Positions 15,293 through 23,797 are shown, numbered from the stretch's first letter. The stretch is 48,324 bases of DNA from an uncultured Bacilli bacterium (GCA_934177545.1 CAKPPI010000003.1:1-48324); one strand, 5' to 3'. Numbers and translations are program-made. Notes: generated by a model from the sequence alone, not told the origin.

Positions 15293-15958
15293 ATGTTTAT
15301 TAGAAAATATAAGAGTTTAATGTTAATACTTTTTTTAACCTTATTAATATCACTTCAATTAGTGGATGCTAAAATGAATAATATATTACCACTGGAAGGA
15401 AAAATAATTACAATTGATCCCGGGCATGGTGGGCGAGATAGTGGGACTATGTCTGGTAAACTTATGGAAAAAGATTTAAATTTAGAGATATCTTATCAGT
15501 TAAAAAAAGTATTAGAAGAAAATGGGGCAACTGTTTATATGACTAGGATGGTTGATGAAGATTTATCTAGTAAGTGGGATGCTAGAAAGAAAAGAGGAGA
15601 CTTATATAGAAGAATATTATTTATTCAAAATAAAAAGAGTGATTTATATCTTTCTATTCACATAAATGCAGGGAATGGTAGAGGACAAGAGGTTTTATAT
15701 CATTCTATAAATAAGAATAATCTCTTATTAGCAGAAAGCATTCATAATGAATTTAAAAAGGAGTTTAAGACTAAGAGGATTATTAAGAAGACTAATCTTT
15801 ATTTATATTCTAATACTAGAGTACCTGGTGTTTTAATAGAATGTGGTTTTTTATCTAATCCAAATGATAGATATTTATTACAAAAAGAAGATTATCAAAA
15901 AAGACTAGCTTTAAGTATAACTAGGGGAGTTTATGAGTACTTTCAAAAAGAATTATAA
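15293..15958 (+). CDS. N-acetylmuramoyl-L-alanine amidase (CwlD-like)
   Basis: 221 aa Amidase_3 zinc enzyme that cleaves the bond between N-acetylmuramic acid and the stem peptide. It has an N-terminal signal sequence (about residues 8-25) and a complete catalytic set: IDPGHGG (His45), Glu65 in KDLNLE, His123 in SIHINA and Glu183 in LIECGF. The length and single-domain form match CwlD, which in spore formers makes cortex muramic lactam. No other sporulation genes are visible, so a vegetative wall-turnover role is more likely here. There is no LysM or SPOR targeting domain. The start is set by AGGTG 7 nt upstream. Confidence 0.85.
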   Translation: MFIRKYKSLMLILFLTLLISLQLVDAKMNNILPLEGKIITIDPGHGGRDSGTMSGKLMEKDLNLEISYQLKKVLEENGATVYMTRMVDEDLSSKWDARKKRGDLYRRILFIQNKKSDLYLSIHINAGNGRGQEVLYHSINKNNLLLAESIHNEFKKEFKTKRIIKKTNLYLYSNTRVPGVLIECGFLSNPNDRYLLQKEDYQKRLALSITRGVYEYFQKEL

Positions 15959-15976
15959 AAATGTTTAAAATAAGTA

Positions 15977-16005
15977 TTGACGAACATATGTTTTTGTAAT
16001 ATTAT
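15977..16005 (+). promoter_or_regulatory. dinD promoter with LexA (SOS) box
   Basis: -35 TTGACG (15977-15982), a 17-nt spacer and -10 TATTAT (16000-16005). The spacer carries CGAAC-ATAT-GTTT (15981-15993), one base off the Firmicute LexA box CGAAC-N4-GTTC at the last position. The overlap with the promoter would block RNA polymerase. GGAGGTGG is the ribosome site downstream. Confidence 0.8.
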
Positions 16006-16032
16006 ATATTTAAAATTTTTTGGAGGTGGAAC

Positions 16033-16851
16033 ATGAATCAAATAAATGAATACAGTGAAACAATTTTTGAAAGGATTAAACATACTAATGAAAATGATAA
16101 GGAATATTGGTATGCTAGAGAATTACAAGTAGTACTAGAATACAAAAGATGGGATAAGTTTTGTAATGTAATTGAAAATGCAAAAATTGCTTGTGAAAAA
16201 AGTAATTATGGAGTAACAGACCATTTTGTCCAGGTGGGAAAAATGGTTAAAATAGGTTCTAAGACTTCAAGAAATATCATAGATTATAGGTTATCTAGAT
16301 ATGCTTGCTACTTAATTGTTCAGAATGCTGATTCTAGAAAGCAGGTAGTTGCTTTAGGACAAACATATTTTGCAGTGCAAACTAGAAAACAAGAGTTAAC
16401 AGAAAAAGAATATGATAATTTAACTGAAGATGAGAAAAGATTTTATCAAAGAAGTTTAACTAGAAAAGGTAACTATTCTTTAAATCAAATTGCTAAAAAC
16501 TGTGGTGTTAAAAACTTTGATAAATTTCATAATGCTGGATATAGAGGGTTATATAATGGAGAAACTGCTGATGATATTGCTAAGAGAAAAAAATTAAGAT
16601 ATAGAGAAGATATCTTAGATAATATGGGTAGTGAAGAGTTAATAGCTAATCTTTTTAGAATTAGTCAGACAGAGGCAAAACTAAAAAAAGATAATATATC
16701 TAGTGAGCAAGCAGCTAATGAAACACATTATAATATTGGAAAAAATATTAGAGAGGTTATTGCTAAAAATGGTGGAACTATGCCAGAAAAATTGCCAACT
16801 CCTAAGAGGTCATTAAAAGATTTAGAAAGAGATAAGAAGCAACTAAAATAA
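16033..16851 (+). CDS. dinD: DNA damage-inducible protein D
   Basis: 272 aa, full length for DinD. The N-terminus is a BRO-like domain (EYWYARELQVVLEYKRWDKF, about residues 24-43), followed by the conserved DHFVQVGKMVKIGSKTSRNI and YACYLIVQNADSRK blocks. E. coli DinD binds RecA and inhibits RecA-mediated strand exchange. The SOS box in its promoter supports the assignment independently. DinD is often found with phages and defence islands, but I see no phage gene beside it. It converges on the SpoIID-like gene with an 8-nt gap and only a weak hairpin between them. Confidence 0.9.
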   Translation: MNQINEYSETIFERIKHTNENDKEYWYARELQVVLEYKRWDKFCNVIENAKIACEKSNYGVTDHFVQVGKMVKIGSKTSRNIIDYRLSRYACYLIVQNADSRKQVVALGQTYFAVQTRKQELTEKEYDNLTEDEKRFYQRSLTRKGNYSLNQIAKNCGVKNFDKFHNAGYRGLYNGETADDIAKRKKLRYREDILDNMGSEELIANLFRISQTEAKLKKDNISSEQAANETHYNIGKNIREVIAKNGGTMPEKLPTPKRSLKDLERDKKQLK

Positions 16852-16859
16852 AAAAGAAT

Positions 16860-17876
16860 CTATATTTTAGACTCTTCCTTAGTATATAACACTACATTTT
16901 GAAAATAGTATCCTAATATTTGTTTATAGTTACAATCAAGTTTAGCTAGAGCGTTTGCACCAACGATGCTTAATCCATAACCATTACCAATCCCTCTAGT
17001 AATAAAAGTAAATCCTTGTTTTAAGACAAGAATAGTAATATCAGCAGAAGGTAAATCTAGTCTAGTCATTAAATCAAGTGAATTGAAAATCTTATCATTT
17101 ACTTGTAATTTTAAAATTCTATTACTAGGACTTAACTGTTTAATTTCAATATTAATATTCTTATCTTTGATATTTAATCTTTTTCTTAATTCTTCTACTG
17201 AAAAGTATTTTTGATTCATATAATTAGGATATGCTAAATCCCAAAGACTTTCTGTTTGTTTTAGATAAGGAATATTACTATTAGTTTCTGTGTAACCATT
17301 ACTTACTAAGTGAATGTAAGCTTCTATTGGTTCTTTGTTATACACTAGATATTCTCCGTCAGTAGCTTTTATTACCTTTCTAAATAAAGTCTCATACATC
17401 TTGTAAGTATTTGGATAAAGTAATTTGTAATAGTTTAAATTAACATAAGAAAAGTGATGATTATCTTTAGATATCTTTTCTTTATTCCTATATCTTTTAA
17501 TCAGTTCACTACGATAAAGAATAGTTATAGCTTTTAAAGCTTCTTCTTCTAAGAATATAGTAATGTTACTAAACAAGATGCTTAAAAGTAGTTTATCTAA
17601 AGATATTTTATCATCAGTATCAAGAGTTAGAATAATATCTTTGTCAGACATAATTTTATCATTATCATTTAATAATACTACTTTAGTAGGAATACCATCT
17701 ATAAAGATAACTACTTTATTGCCATTAAATTGAATTCTTTGATTAATTAACCAGTTCTTATCTAAATTGTCTAGATTGTAGTCATCTAAATCTTTAGCAA
17801 ATTCATAATTCATAGATAAGTATAAATATAAAACATCTTCATTCTTTTCCTTTACTACCTTGTATTTTTCTAACAT
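16860..17876 (-). CDS. SpoIID/LytB-domain protein, likely inactive
   Basis: 338 aa. The SpoIID fold is recognisable from EEEALKAITILYRSE (compare EALKAQAVAARTY), AYIHLVSNGYTETN (compare the YHSTSGGYTE block), WDLAYPNY and the C-terminal RGIGNGYGLSIVGANALAK. SpoIID enzymes are lytic transglycosylases. Here the residue aligned by eye with the catalytic Glu, 8 before EALKA, is Asn104, and the His of the GHGVGMSQYGA motif is Asn298. There is also no signal peptide or membrane segment. It may therefore be a cytoplasmic pseudoenzyme or wall-ligand-binding relative. TAGGTG precedes the ATG. It follows the phospholipase-like gene by 46 bp on the same strand. Confidence 0.65.
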   Translation of the reverse strand: MLEKYKVVKEKNEDVLYLYLSMNYEFAKDLDDYNLDNLDKNWLINQRIQFNGNKVVIFIDGIPTKVVLLNDNDKIMSDKDIILTLDTDDKISLDKLLLSILFSNITIFLEEEALKAITILYRSELIKRYRNKEKISKDNHHFSYVNLNYYKLLYPNTYKMYETLFRKVIKATDGEYLVYNKEPIEAYIHLVSNGYTETNSNIPYLKQTESLWDLAYPNYMNQKYFSVEELRKRLNIKDKNINIEIKQLSPSNRILKLQVNDKIFNSLDLMTRLDLPSADITILVLKQGFTFITRGIGNGYGLSIVGANALAKLDCNYKQILGYYFQNVVLYTKEESKI

Positions 17877-17922
17877 TATATCACCTAGTAGGTAGTATTT
17901 CTAAAAATTATCTATTTATACT

Positions 17923-18903
17923 CTAAAATTCAAAATATTTTAATTCATAATCTTTGTCACAATCTTTACCAGTTTTATAAGATAGATTTTTAAATACCTT
18001 GTTTAAGTCTATCTTCTTAGTATCTTTTATATAGTAATTAACTTTTTTAATAATACTTAAAGCTTCTTCTAGAGCCTTATTATATAATTCATCAACACTT
18101 TCTTCATGTTTTTCTCTTTTTAGACAAGGATGATTCCATTTAGTATGGTCATTATTTAGATAATTTCTTTTATCAGTTAAGGATACATGATAAGAGATAG
18201 TCGAGAAGGGAAACATTGTTTTAGGTGTTATTTTCTCACAAACTGTATAGATGCATTTTTTAACACCTGTTTTATCATATCTAAAATACTTAAGTGCAAA
18301 ATGCATATCCTTTAAAGCTTGTTTGTAGAATTTACTCATTTCTGTAATACCAAAGGTTTCTTTGAAGGCATAATCAATTACTTCTTCTAGTTCTTTAGAA
18401 AAAGGAGTAAAATCAAAGCAAAAATCATAGAATTGAAAAGAATAAACTTTACCTTTTTCTCGGTTATTTATTAAATAATTATCAATAAATACTTCCATAT
18501 TGTGATGTAATCCTTTGTACTTATAACTTTCTTTATCACCTTTTATAAATTCACCAGTTTTATAAAAAACATAGGGATGAATAGTACTATCTAAGACATA
18601 ATGGGAGATGAAACCATAAAGATAGGCCATCACGTCAGGAACTTGATAGTAATCATTATATCTTATATAGTTAACTAAATTTATAAAAAACTCTCTAGTT
18701 TTATTAGTATGAAAATAAAGAGCAAAGTCTTGTTGTTTCTTGCCATTCTTTAAAGAAATTTTATGATAAAAAAAGAAAGGGTCCATTCCTTGAGCAAACA
18801 TTCTAATACTTTTTTTCTCATCCATTAATAATTCTTTTAGGCCAATAGGTAAATTGTTGTAAACGTCCATGCCAAAATAAGCATGAGTAACTGTTGCCGG
18901 CAT
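17923..18903 (-). CDS. Zinc-dependent phospholipase C-like protein
   Basis: 326 aa, matching the zinc-dependent PLC (S1/P1-nuclease-like) family common in Bacilli. The start MPATVTHAYFG places a His early, and MFAQGMDPFFFYH, YGFISHYVLDSTIHPYVFYK and YKGLHHNMEVFIDNYL supply the His/Asp zinc ligands. In secreted members the family hydrolyses phospholipids. This protein has no signal peptide, as in many of the uncharacterised cytoplasmic relatives. It is first of a two-gene minus-strand unit with the SpoIID-like gene. The ribosome site is poor (GGATGTGG). The substrate is unknown. Confidence 0.75.
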   Translation of the reverse strand: MPATVTHAYFGMDVYNNLPIGLKELLMDEKKSIRMFAQGMDPFFFYHKISLKNGKKQQDFALYFHTNKTREFFINLVNYIRYNDYYQVPDVMAYLYGFISHYVLDSTIHPYVFYKTGEFIKGDKESYKYKGLHHNMEVFIDNYLINNREKGKVYSFQFYDFCFDFTPFSKELEEVIDYAFKETFGITEMSKFYKQALKDMHFALKYFRYDKTGVKKCIYTVCEKITPKTMFPFSTISYHVSLTDKRNYLNNDHTKWNHPCLKREKHEESVDELYNKALEEALSIIKKVNYYIKDTKKIDLNKVFKNLSYKTGKDCDKDYELKYFEF

Positions 18904-18925
18904 CTTTTACCACATCCTTTACAAA

Positions 18926-18931
18926 AGTATA
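18926..18931 (-). promoter_or_regulatory. Candidate extended -10 for the PLC-SpoIID-like unit
   Basis: On the minus strand TGATATACT is a TGN-extended -10, 23 nt before the ATG. There is no clear -35. It sits in the 101-bp gap shared with the divergent Abi gene. Confidence 0.35.
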
Positions 18932-18974
18932 TCACATATTTTCATCAAAAATTCATATTTTTTTAAGTAGTTAT

Positions 18975-18984
18975 GTGGTATAAT
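18975..18984 (+). promoter_or_regulatory. Extended -10 promoter of the Abi gene
   Basis: GTGGTATAAT with a TGN extension and a consensus -10 (18979-18984), 20 nt before the ATG. The -35 is weak. The same 10-mer occurs twice upstream of the adhesin gene (38234 and 38312). Confidence 0.55.
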
Positions 18985-19004
18985 TACCCTAGGTAGGTGG
19001 AAAG

Positions 19005-19961
19005 ATGATAGAAAAACAGTTTAAAAACCTAGAAGAACAAATTGAAATAATGAAATATAAAGGACTTACTATTGATGATCCAGACTTTGCTAAGAAGGTA
19101 TTACTTAGAGAAAATTACTTCTTTTTAAATGGTTATCGTTATCCTTTGATGAAAAGTATGAAAGATAAAAGATTTTTAGAAGGGGCTACTTTTGAAGAAT
19201 TATATAGTATCTTTTTGTTTGATCGTGGGATTAGAAATGTTTTCTTTAAAAATTTACTTATCGTTGAAAATAATTTAAAATCAATTTTTTCGTATCAATT
19301 ATCTAAAAGATATGGTTATAGAGAAAAAGATTATTTAAAATCTAAGAACTTTACCCAAGATAAAACTAAAACAAGGCAGGTTAATGATTTAATTCATAAG
19401 ATGAAAAGGCAAATAAGAGTTAATGGTAGGGAGCATACGGCTACTTGTCATTATATGATGAATTATGGTTACGTACCTTTATGGATATTAGTTAAAGTTT
19501 TATCATTTGGAATAGTAGGAGAATTATTTTCTATTTTAAAATATGAAGATCAAAAAAAGATTTGTGATATCTACCATTTAAATGTATCTACAATGATAAC
19601 ATATCTACCAATATTATCTAACTATCGTAATTTATGTGCTCATGAAGATATCTTATATGAAAATAGAACACAGAAAGTTATACCTAATACCATTTATCAT
19701 AAACTGTTAAATATTGAAGAAGATGATGAAGGGTATGTTCAAGGTAAGAATGATGTCTTTGCACTAGTGATTATTATGAAAGATATGCTAAGTGAAGAAG
19801 AATTTAAAAATATGATGTTAGAACTTGAAAGAGAGATAAATAATTTATCTTATAATCTACATACAATTAAAGTAGAAGATATTTTAAAGCGAATGGGATT
19901 TCCTACTAACTTTGAACAAATTGAAAAAATAGAGAGGAGTTATGAAGAAGATGAAAATTGA
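19005..19961 (+). CDS. Abi-family (Abi_2) HEPN protein
   Basis: 318 aa, matching the AbiD/AbiF type phage abortive infection family. The N-terminal LLRENYFFLNGYRYPL block and the middle FDRGIRNVFFKNLLIVENN are typical. A HEPN ribonuclease motif R-x4-H is present as R208-NLCA-H213 inside LSNYRNLCAHED. Members are thought to cut RNA upon infection and halt growth; some act with a non-coding antitoxin RNA. No partner toxin or antitoxin gene adjoins. The gene uses TGA as stop, the only such case in the window, followed at once by an in-frame TAA. Its end overlaps the HtrA gene by 20 nt, an odd partner for a defence gene. Confidence 0.85.
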   Translation: MIEKQFKNLEEQIEIMKYKGLTIDDPDFAKKVLLRENYFFLNGYRYPLMKSMKDKRFLEGATFEELYSIFLFDRGIRNVFFKNLLIVENNLKSIFSYQLSKRYGYREKDYLKSKNFTQDKTKTRQVNDLIHKMKRQIRVNGREHTATCHYMMNYGYVPLWILVKVLSFGIVGELFSILKYEDQKKICDIYHLNVSTMITYLPILSNYRNLCAHEDILYENRTQKVIPNTIYHKLLNIEEDDEGYVQGKNDVFALVIIMKDMLSEEEFKNMMLELEREINNLSYNLHTIKVEDILKRMGFPTNFEQIEKIERSYEEDEN

Positions 19962-21084
19962 TAAACTTAAAGATAGTATTTTAATAATAGTAGCGTTTAT
20001 TTTAGGAGGAGTTTTAACTTATGTAGTAGTAAATGGTAATTTAACTACTTCATCTAAAGGAACTACTAGTAGTGGTGGTGCTACTTGTAGTAGTAAAAAT
20101 TGTACTAAAGTATTAGTAGATGGTTCAGGAATTAGTCAATCAGTATCTAAAGTATATGATGGTGTTGTTATTGTTAGAAATTATCAAAATAATGAATTAG
20201 CTGGTTTTGGTACTGGATTTGTTTATAAAGAAGATGATAAATATGATTATCTTATAACTAATCATCATGTAATTGATGGTAATAATAAAGTAACAGTAGT
20301 AACTAGTAAAGAAGAAGAGTTAGATGCTGAAGTATTAGGTAGTGATAGCTATGTTGATATTGCAGTAATTAGAATTAAAAAGAATAAAGATTTAACAGTA
20401 TTATCTATTGGTACTAGTGAAAATAGTAAACTAGGTGATTTAGTATTTACTATTGGAACACCTGTTAGTAATGAATATCAAGGAAGTGTTTCTACTGGAC
20501 ATTTAGCAGGAAAAGATAGAATGGTAACTGTTAGTACAAGTAGTAATGGTTATGGAACTAGTTCTGGTGACTGGGTTATGAAAGTTTTACAAACAGATGC
20601 TTCAATTAATCCAGGTAATAGTGGGGGACCACTTATGAATTCTAATGGAGAAGTAATTGGTGTTATTTCTATGAAATTAGTTAAAGAAGAAATAGAAGGT
20701 ATGGGATTTGCTATTCCAATTGAGTATGCTATGTCTAAGATTGAAACTTTAGAAAAAGGTGAAGAAATTAAGTGGCCTCAATTAGGAGTACAAATGGTAA
20801 ATGTATCTGATGTTAAACAGTCTCGTTTTGGTAGTAATTATAATATTCCAAATGATGTTAAAACTGGAGTAGTAGTAGCAGGAATAGTAAGTGGTACTGG
20901 TGCTTCTAAATCAGACTTAAAAGAAGGAGATATTATTACTAAACTTAATGGAGAAGAAGTAGAAAATGCTGCATATCTTCGTTACGAATTATATAAATAT
21001 GCACCAGGTGATACAATTACCCTTACTTACTTACGTGATGGTAAAGAACATGAAACTAAAGCTGTATTGTCAAAAAGTGAATAA
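19942..21084 (+). CDS. HtrA/DegP-type serine protease with PDZ domain
   Basis: 380 aa, membrane-anchored protease facing outward. It has a signal anchor (about residues 12-31), a Ser/Thr/Gly/Cys linker with a CSSKNC pair, and a trypsin-like domain with the complete triad His109 (TNHHV), Asp139 (VDIAVIRI) and Ser227 (PGNSGGP). One C-terminal PDZ domain follows (about residues 280-375; GVVVAGIVSGTGA and LKEGDIITKLNG). These enzymes degrade or refold damaged envelope proteins. The start is ambiguous: ATG 19942 is only 2-4 nt from GAGAGGAG, while ATG 19951 is 11 nt away. Overlap with the Abi gene suggests coupled translation. Confidence 0.9.
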   Translation: MKKMKIDKLKDSILIIVAFILGGVLTYVVVNGNLTTSSKGTTSSGGATCSSKNCTKVLVDGSGISQSVSKVYDGVVIVRNYQNNELAGFGTGFVYKEDDKYDYLITNHHVIDGNNKVTVVTSKEEELDAEVLGSDSYVDIAVIRIKKNKDLTVLSIGTSENSKLGDLVFTIGTPVSNEYQGSVSTGHLAGKDRMVTVSTSSNGYGTSSGDWVMKVLQTDASINPGNSGGPLMNSNGEVIGVISMKLVKEEIEGMGFAIPIEYAMSKIETLEKGEEIKWPQLGVQMVNVSDVKQSRFGSNYNIPNDVKTGVVVAGIVSGTGASKSDLKEGDIITKLNGEEVENAAYLRYELYKYAPGDTITLTYLRDGKEHETKAVLSKSE

Positions 21085-21098
21085 GAGGAGAATTTATT

Positions 21099-21839
21099 AT
21101 GAGAAGAGTTATACCCCTTGAAAAAAGGGTAGAAAGTAAAAAAGGTATAGATTTACTAAATCAAACATGTGATTATATTAATGAACATTTAAATGAATTT
21201 GAAGATGAAGACTATAAAGAGCTTACAGAACTATGTCTTTATCTATTAACTGGCTATAAAAAAGAAGAAATAAACCAAAGCTTTTTTGCAACAATTAATG
21301 CATATCTAAAAGAGAATATTGGTAGAGTGAAAATTGTCTTTTCTAGTGTAGATACTATTCATCAAATAAGAGTTGGTAATATAAGAATGGGTAGTTTGAG
21401 TTTTAAAGATTTTTCTTCAAAAGAAAAGCAAGATAGAGTAGAAAAGAAACTTAGTTGTTGTGGTTTTTATCCTACAATGGATCGGAAAGAACGTATATTT
21501 TTAACATTTGAAGATAAATTAATTATGGGAAATCAAGCAATGATTAAACAAACTGACTATGATAATGTTTTTTTAGGTCAATATTATTTTAACCGAAATG
21601 ATATTTCTCCTAGCAAGGCATCATTAACTAAATTAGAATTAATTTCTGATGAGTCAATAATGGAAGATATATATGAATATGATGAAGCTGGAGAAAGAGA
21701 AAGATATGAAGGAATAGTGTCATTAGAAAAGCATAAAGATAATGAATATTTTGTATCATCATTAATAGATAGAAAAGAACTTTTTGCAAATAGATATGGA
21801 ATAAGCCCTTCTAATACATCTTCACTTATAGTAAAGTAA
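21099..21839 (+). CDS. Hypothetical soluble protein
   Basis: 246 aa, not recognised. There is no membrane segment or signal. The composition is charged with many Glu, Lys and Asp, and one CC pair (KKLSCCGFYPT, about residue 125). A segment HQIRVGNIRMGSLSFKD looks like a beta-rich domain. It follows the HtrA gene by 14 nt with AGAGGAG as ribosome site and is probably in the same transcript, ending at the hairpin at 21838-21866. The function cannot be inferred from sequence alone. Confidence 0.5.
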   Translation: MRRVIPLEKRVESKKGIDLLNQTCDYINEHLNEFEDEDYKELTELCLYLLTGYKKEEINQSFFATINAYLKENIGRVKIVFSSVDTIHQIRVGNIRMGSLSFKDFSSKEKQDRVEKKLSCCGFYPTMDRKERIFLTFEDKLIMGNQAMIKQTDYDNVFLGQYYFNRNDISPSKASLTKLELISDESIMEDIYEYDEAGERERYEGIVSLEKHKDNEYFVSSLIDRKELFANRYGISPSNTSSLIVK

Positions 21840-21866
21840 AAGAACTACTTGGTTGGTAGCTCTTTT
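21838..21866. terminator. Bidirectional terminator
   Basis: AAAAGA-A-CTAC pairs with GTAG-C-TCTTTT (one mismatch), with T-runs on both strands. It overlaps the stops of the convergent hypothetical and NrdD-like genes. Confidence 0.75.
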
Positions 21867-23797
21867 CTTTTTACATTAAAACATCCTATATTGTTATCTT
21901 TTAGAGATTGATATTTATTTAATAATTGTTTTTCATCTTTTGCTATTACTTCTAAAGAAGAACCTCCTAATAAATATTTTTGTAAATTAGCTTGTTTTAA
22001 ATCATCTATAGGAAGAGTAATACCTTCTAAATATTTATCTTTGTTAGTAACATCTTTTATTTTACCAAATATAGCAGCATCTTGTTTTTTAAATTCTGTT
22101 TCTATGTTGTTATCTTTATAAGCGGTTAAGACAAAATTTAGATTGTTTTGTTCACTATAATTATCTATCTTTTTTTGCATGAACTTTAAAATATCTTTAG
22201 CAAGATTGTAAGTTATTTCTTCATCTTTATTTCCTGTTAAAGTGTAAATTGCTTCTGATAGACCGACTATATGAAAAGCTAGGGTACCATGCTTTAATAG
22301 TTTTCTTAATCTATCTTTATCCTTTAATTTTTCTCCATCGTGCCAAGTACCTAACTGGTATAAAGTTGGAAAGTGGAGAATAGTTTTATCTACTTGTAGT
22401 TCAAATCTCTCTAAAAGGGCATCTTTGGCCTGTTTCAATACTTTTTCTAGTTCTTGATAGAATAATCTATAATCAGTTTTTTTTGCCTTTATATTCATAC
22501 TTTTAAGGACTATTCTAACTAGATTAATAGATATACATGATATATTACCCTTACCGCCAATAATTTTCTTATCAATAGTAGTATTATCTTCTATAACTCT
22601 TAGGGAATTATAACCATAGTTAACGCTCTCTTTAATAACTTTATTAAAAGAAGCATCTCTATTAATAAAATATAGGTTAGAGTAGTTAAGCATAGTAGTG
22701 GCTATCTCTTCAGTCATTTCTCCTTGATAGTAATATTCAATATATTTATTATTTACTAGTGATTTTATTATTAATTCTTTCGTAGAATTATTAGTTCCAA
22801 AGTTAATTGCTAAGGGAAAAGTTATAGTCTTAAAGAAAGTCTTTAAAGAAATAGTAAAGTTCTTTTCACATTTCATTTTAGCTTTCTTAATAATAGTAGA
22901 AAATGCCAAATATAAAGGGGTATTATTATCTATGGCAAGGTAAGCAGGAGTTATATCAAAAGATGTTATATTATCAATACCTGTTATAGTTAAATAGCTA
23001 GTTAAATAATTAGCCTCTAAATATATATCAATATATTCTTTTAAGATAGATTTAAATTCTTTAAGTAAGATACTTTCTAAGACTAAGTCAAAATTAATTA
23101 ACGAGATACTTTGATACACTTCTTTACTAAGACTATCTAGATATAGTTTAATTCTATTTAGATAGGTACTAATTTTGTCTATAGAATTTAACTCTTTGGC
23201 AAAATCAGTATCAAGAGTAGCAAGTTCAATAAGGTCTACATCACAAGTTGCTATCATTCCAAATGGTATAGTTTCTATAGAATGTAAGTTAAATATTCCG
23301 GCATCTTGGCATCTTACTGTTTTAGTATCTAATAGATAGGCTTTAGCAAATTCTGATGAGATAGTTTCTCCAAACTGTAATAGAAATGAATTAGGACGTT
23401 CTTTTAGGTTATCATCAATATTATCTAGACCTAGTCTTTCTATAGCTTTTAAGAACTTGTGTTGCTGTTTCATAACAAAAGCAGATCTTGAAGCATTTCT
23501 ATGTTCTCTATAAGTAGAAAAGGCAACATAAACATCTTCAAAGTTATTTTCTTTTAAAACTTCTTCAATTAAATCTTGAATATTTTCAATATTTATTGTT
23601 TTTCTATCTTTATATTCTTTTTCTATCTTTTTAAGTACTTTAGAATATACTTTATTAACATCTTCATCCCTATAGGGAATATCTAATGAATGGAAAGCTT
23701 TTTGAATAGCAAGGGCTATTTTTTCTCCTTGGAAACTAGTTCTTTGACCACTTCTTTTGACAACTGTTAAAGTGTCAAATGTTGACATATTTATCAT
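21845..23797 (-). CDS. NrdD-like protein lacking the glycyl-radical site
   Basis: 650 aa. It has an N-terminal ATP-cone (KRSGQRTSFQGEKIALAIQK through YVAFSTYREHRNASR, about residues 14-110) and then a body that follows the order of anaerobic ribonucleotide reductase. CQDAGIFNLHSIETIPFGMI stands where NrdD has its DACIHIHD block, DVDLIEL for CQIDL, and GNISCISINLVRI for the late Asn-rich segment. It lacks the C-terminal CxxC...CxxC zinc site and the R-x-x-G-Y radical loop and ends in GCFNVKRKELPTK. It therefore should not be a working reductase. It is divergent from the true nrdD with a 308-bp gap. It could be a regulatory or dNTP-sensing pseudoenzyme, or a decaying duplicate; the intact 650-codon frame argues for use. 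Confidence 0.65.
   Translation of the reverse strand: MINMSTFDTLTVVKRSGQRTSFQGEKIALAIQKAFHSLDIPYRDEDVNKVYSKVLKKIEKEYKDRKTINIENIQDLIEEVLKENNFEDVYVAFSTYREHRNASRSAFVMKQQHKFLKAIERLGLDNIDDNLKERPNSFLLQFGETISSEFAKAYLLDTKTVRCQDAGIFNLHSIETIPFGMIATCDVDLIELATLDTDFAKELNSIDKISTYLNRIKLYLDSLSKEVYQSISLINFDLVLESILLKEFKSILKEYIDIYLEANYLTSYLTITGIDNITSFDITPAYLAIDNNTPLYLAFSTIIKKAKMKCEKNFTISLKTFFKTITFPLAINFGTNNSTKELIIKSLVNNKYIEYYYQGEMTEEIATTMLNYSNLYFINRDASFNKVIKESVNYGYNSLRVIEDNTTIDKKIIGGKGNISCISINLVRIVLKSMNIKAKKTDYRLFYQELEKVLKQAKDALLERFELQVDKTILHFPTLYQLGTWHDGEKLKDKDRLRKLLKHGTLAFHIVGLSEAIYTLTGNKDEEITYNLAKDILKFMQKKIDNYSEQNNLNFVLTAYKDNNIETEFKKQDAAIFGKIKDVTNKDKYLEGITLPIDDLKQANLQKYLLGGSSLEVIAKDEKQLLNKYQSLKDNNIGCFNVKRKELPTK

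Noticed and set aside
16845..16870. Hairpin between dinD and the SpoIID-like gene as terminator
   Set aside because: The stem is short with a mismatch and the T-run is interrupted; too weak to list.
15293..17876. CwlD-like amidase and SpoIID-like protein as evidence of sporulation
   Set aside because: The SpoIID-like protein lacks key residues and no other sporulation genes are present; vegetative roles are more likely.
16033..19961. Prophage or defence island around dinD and Abi
   Set aside because: No integrase, structural phage genes, attachment repeats or tRNA are visible; the genes between are ordinary.
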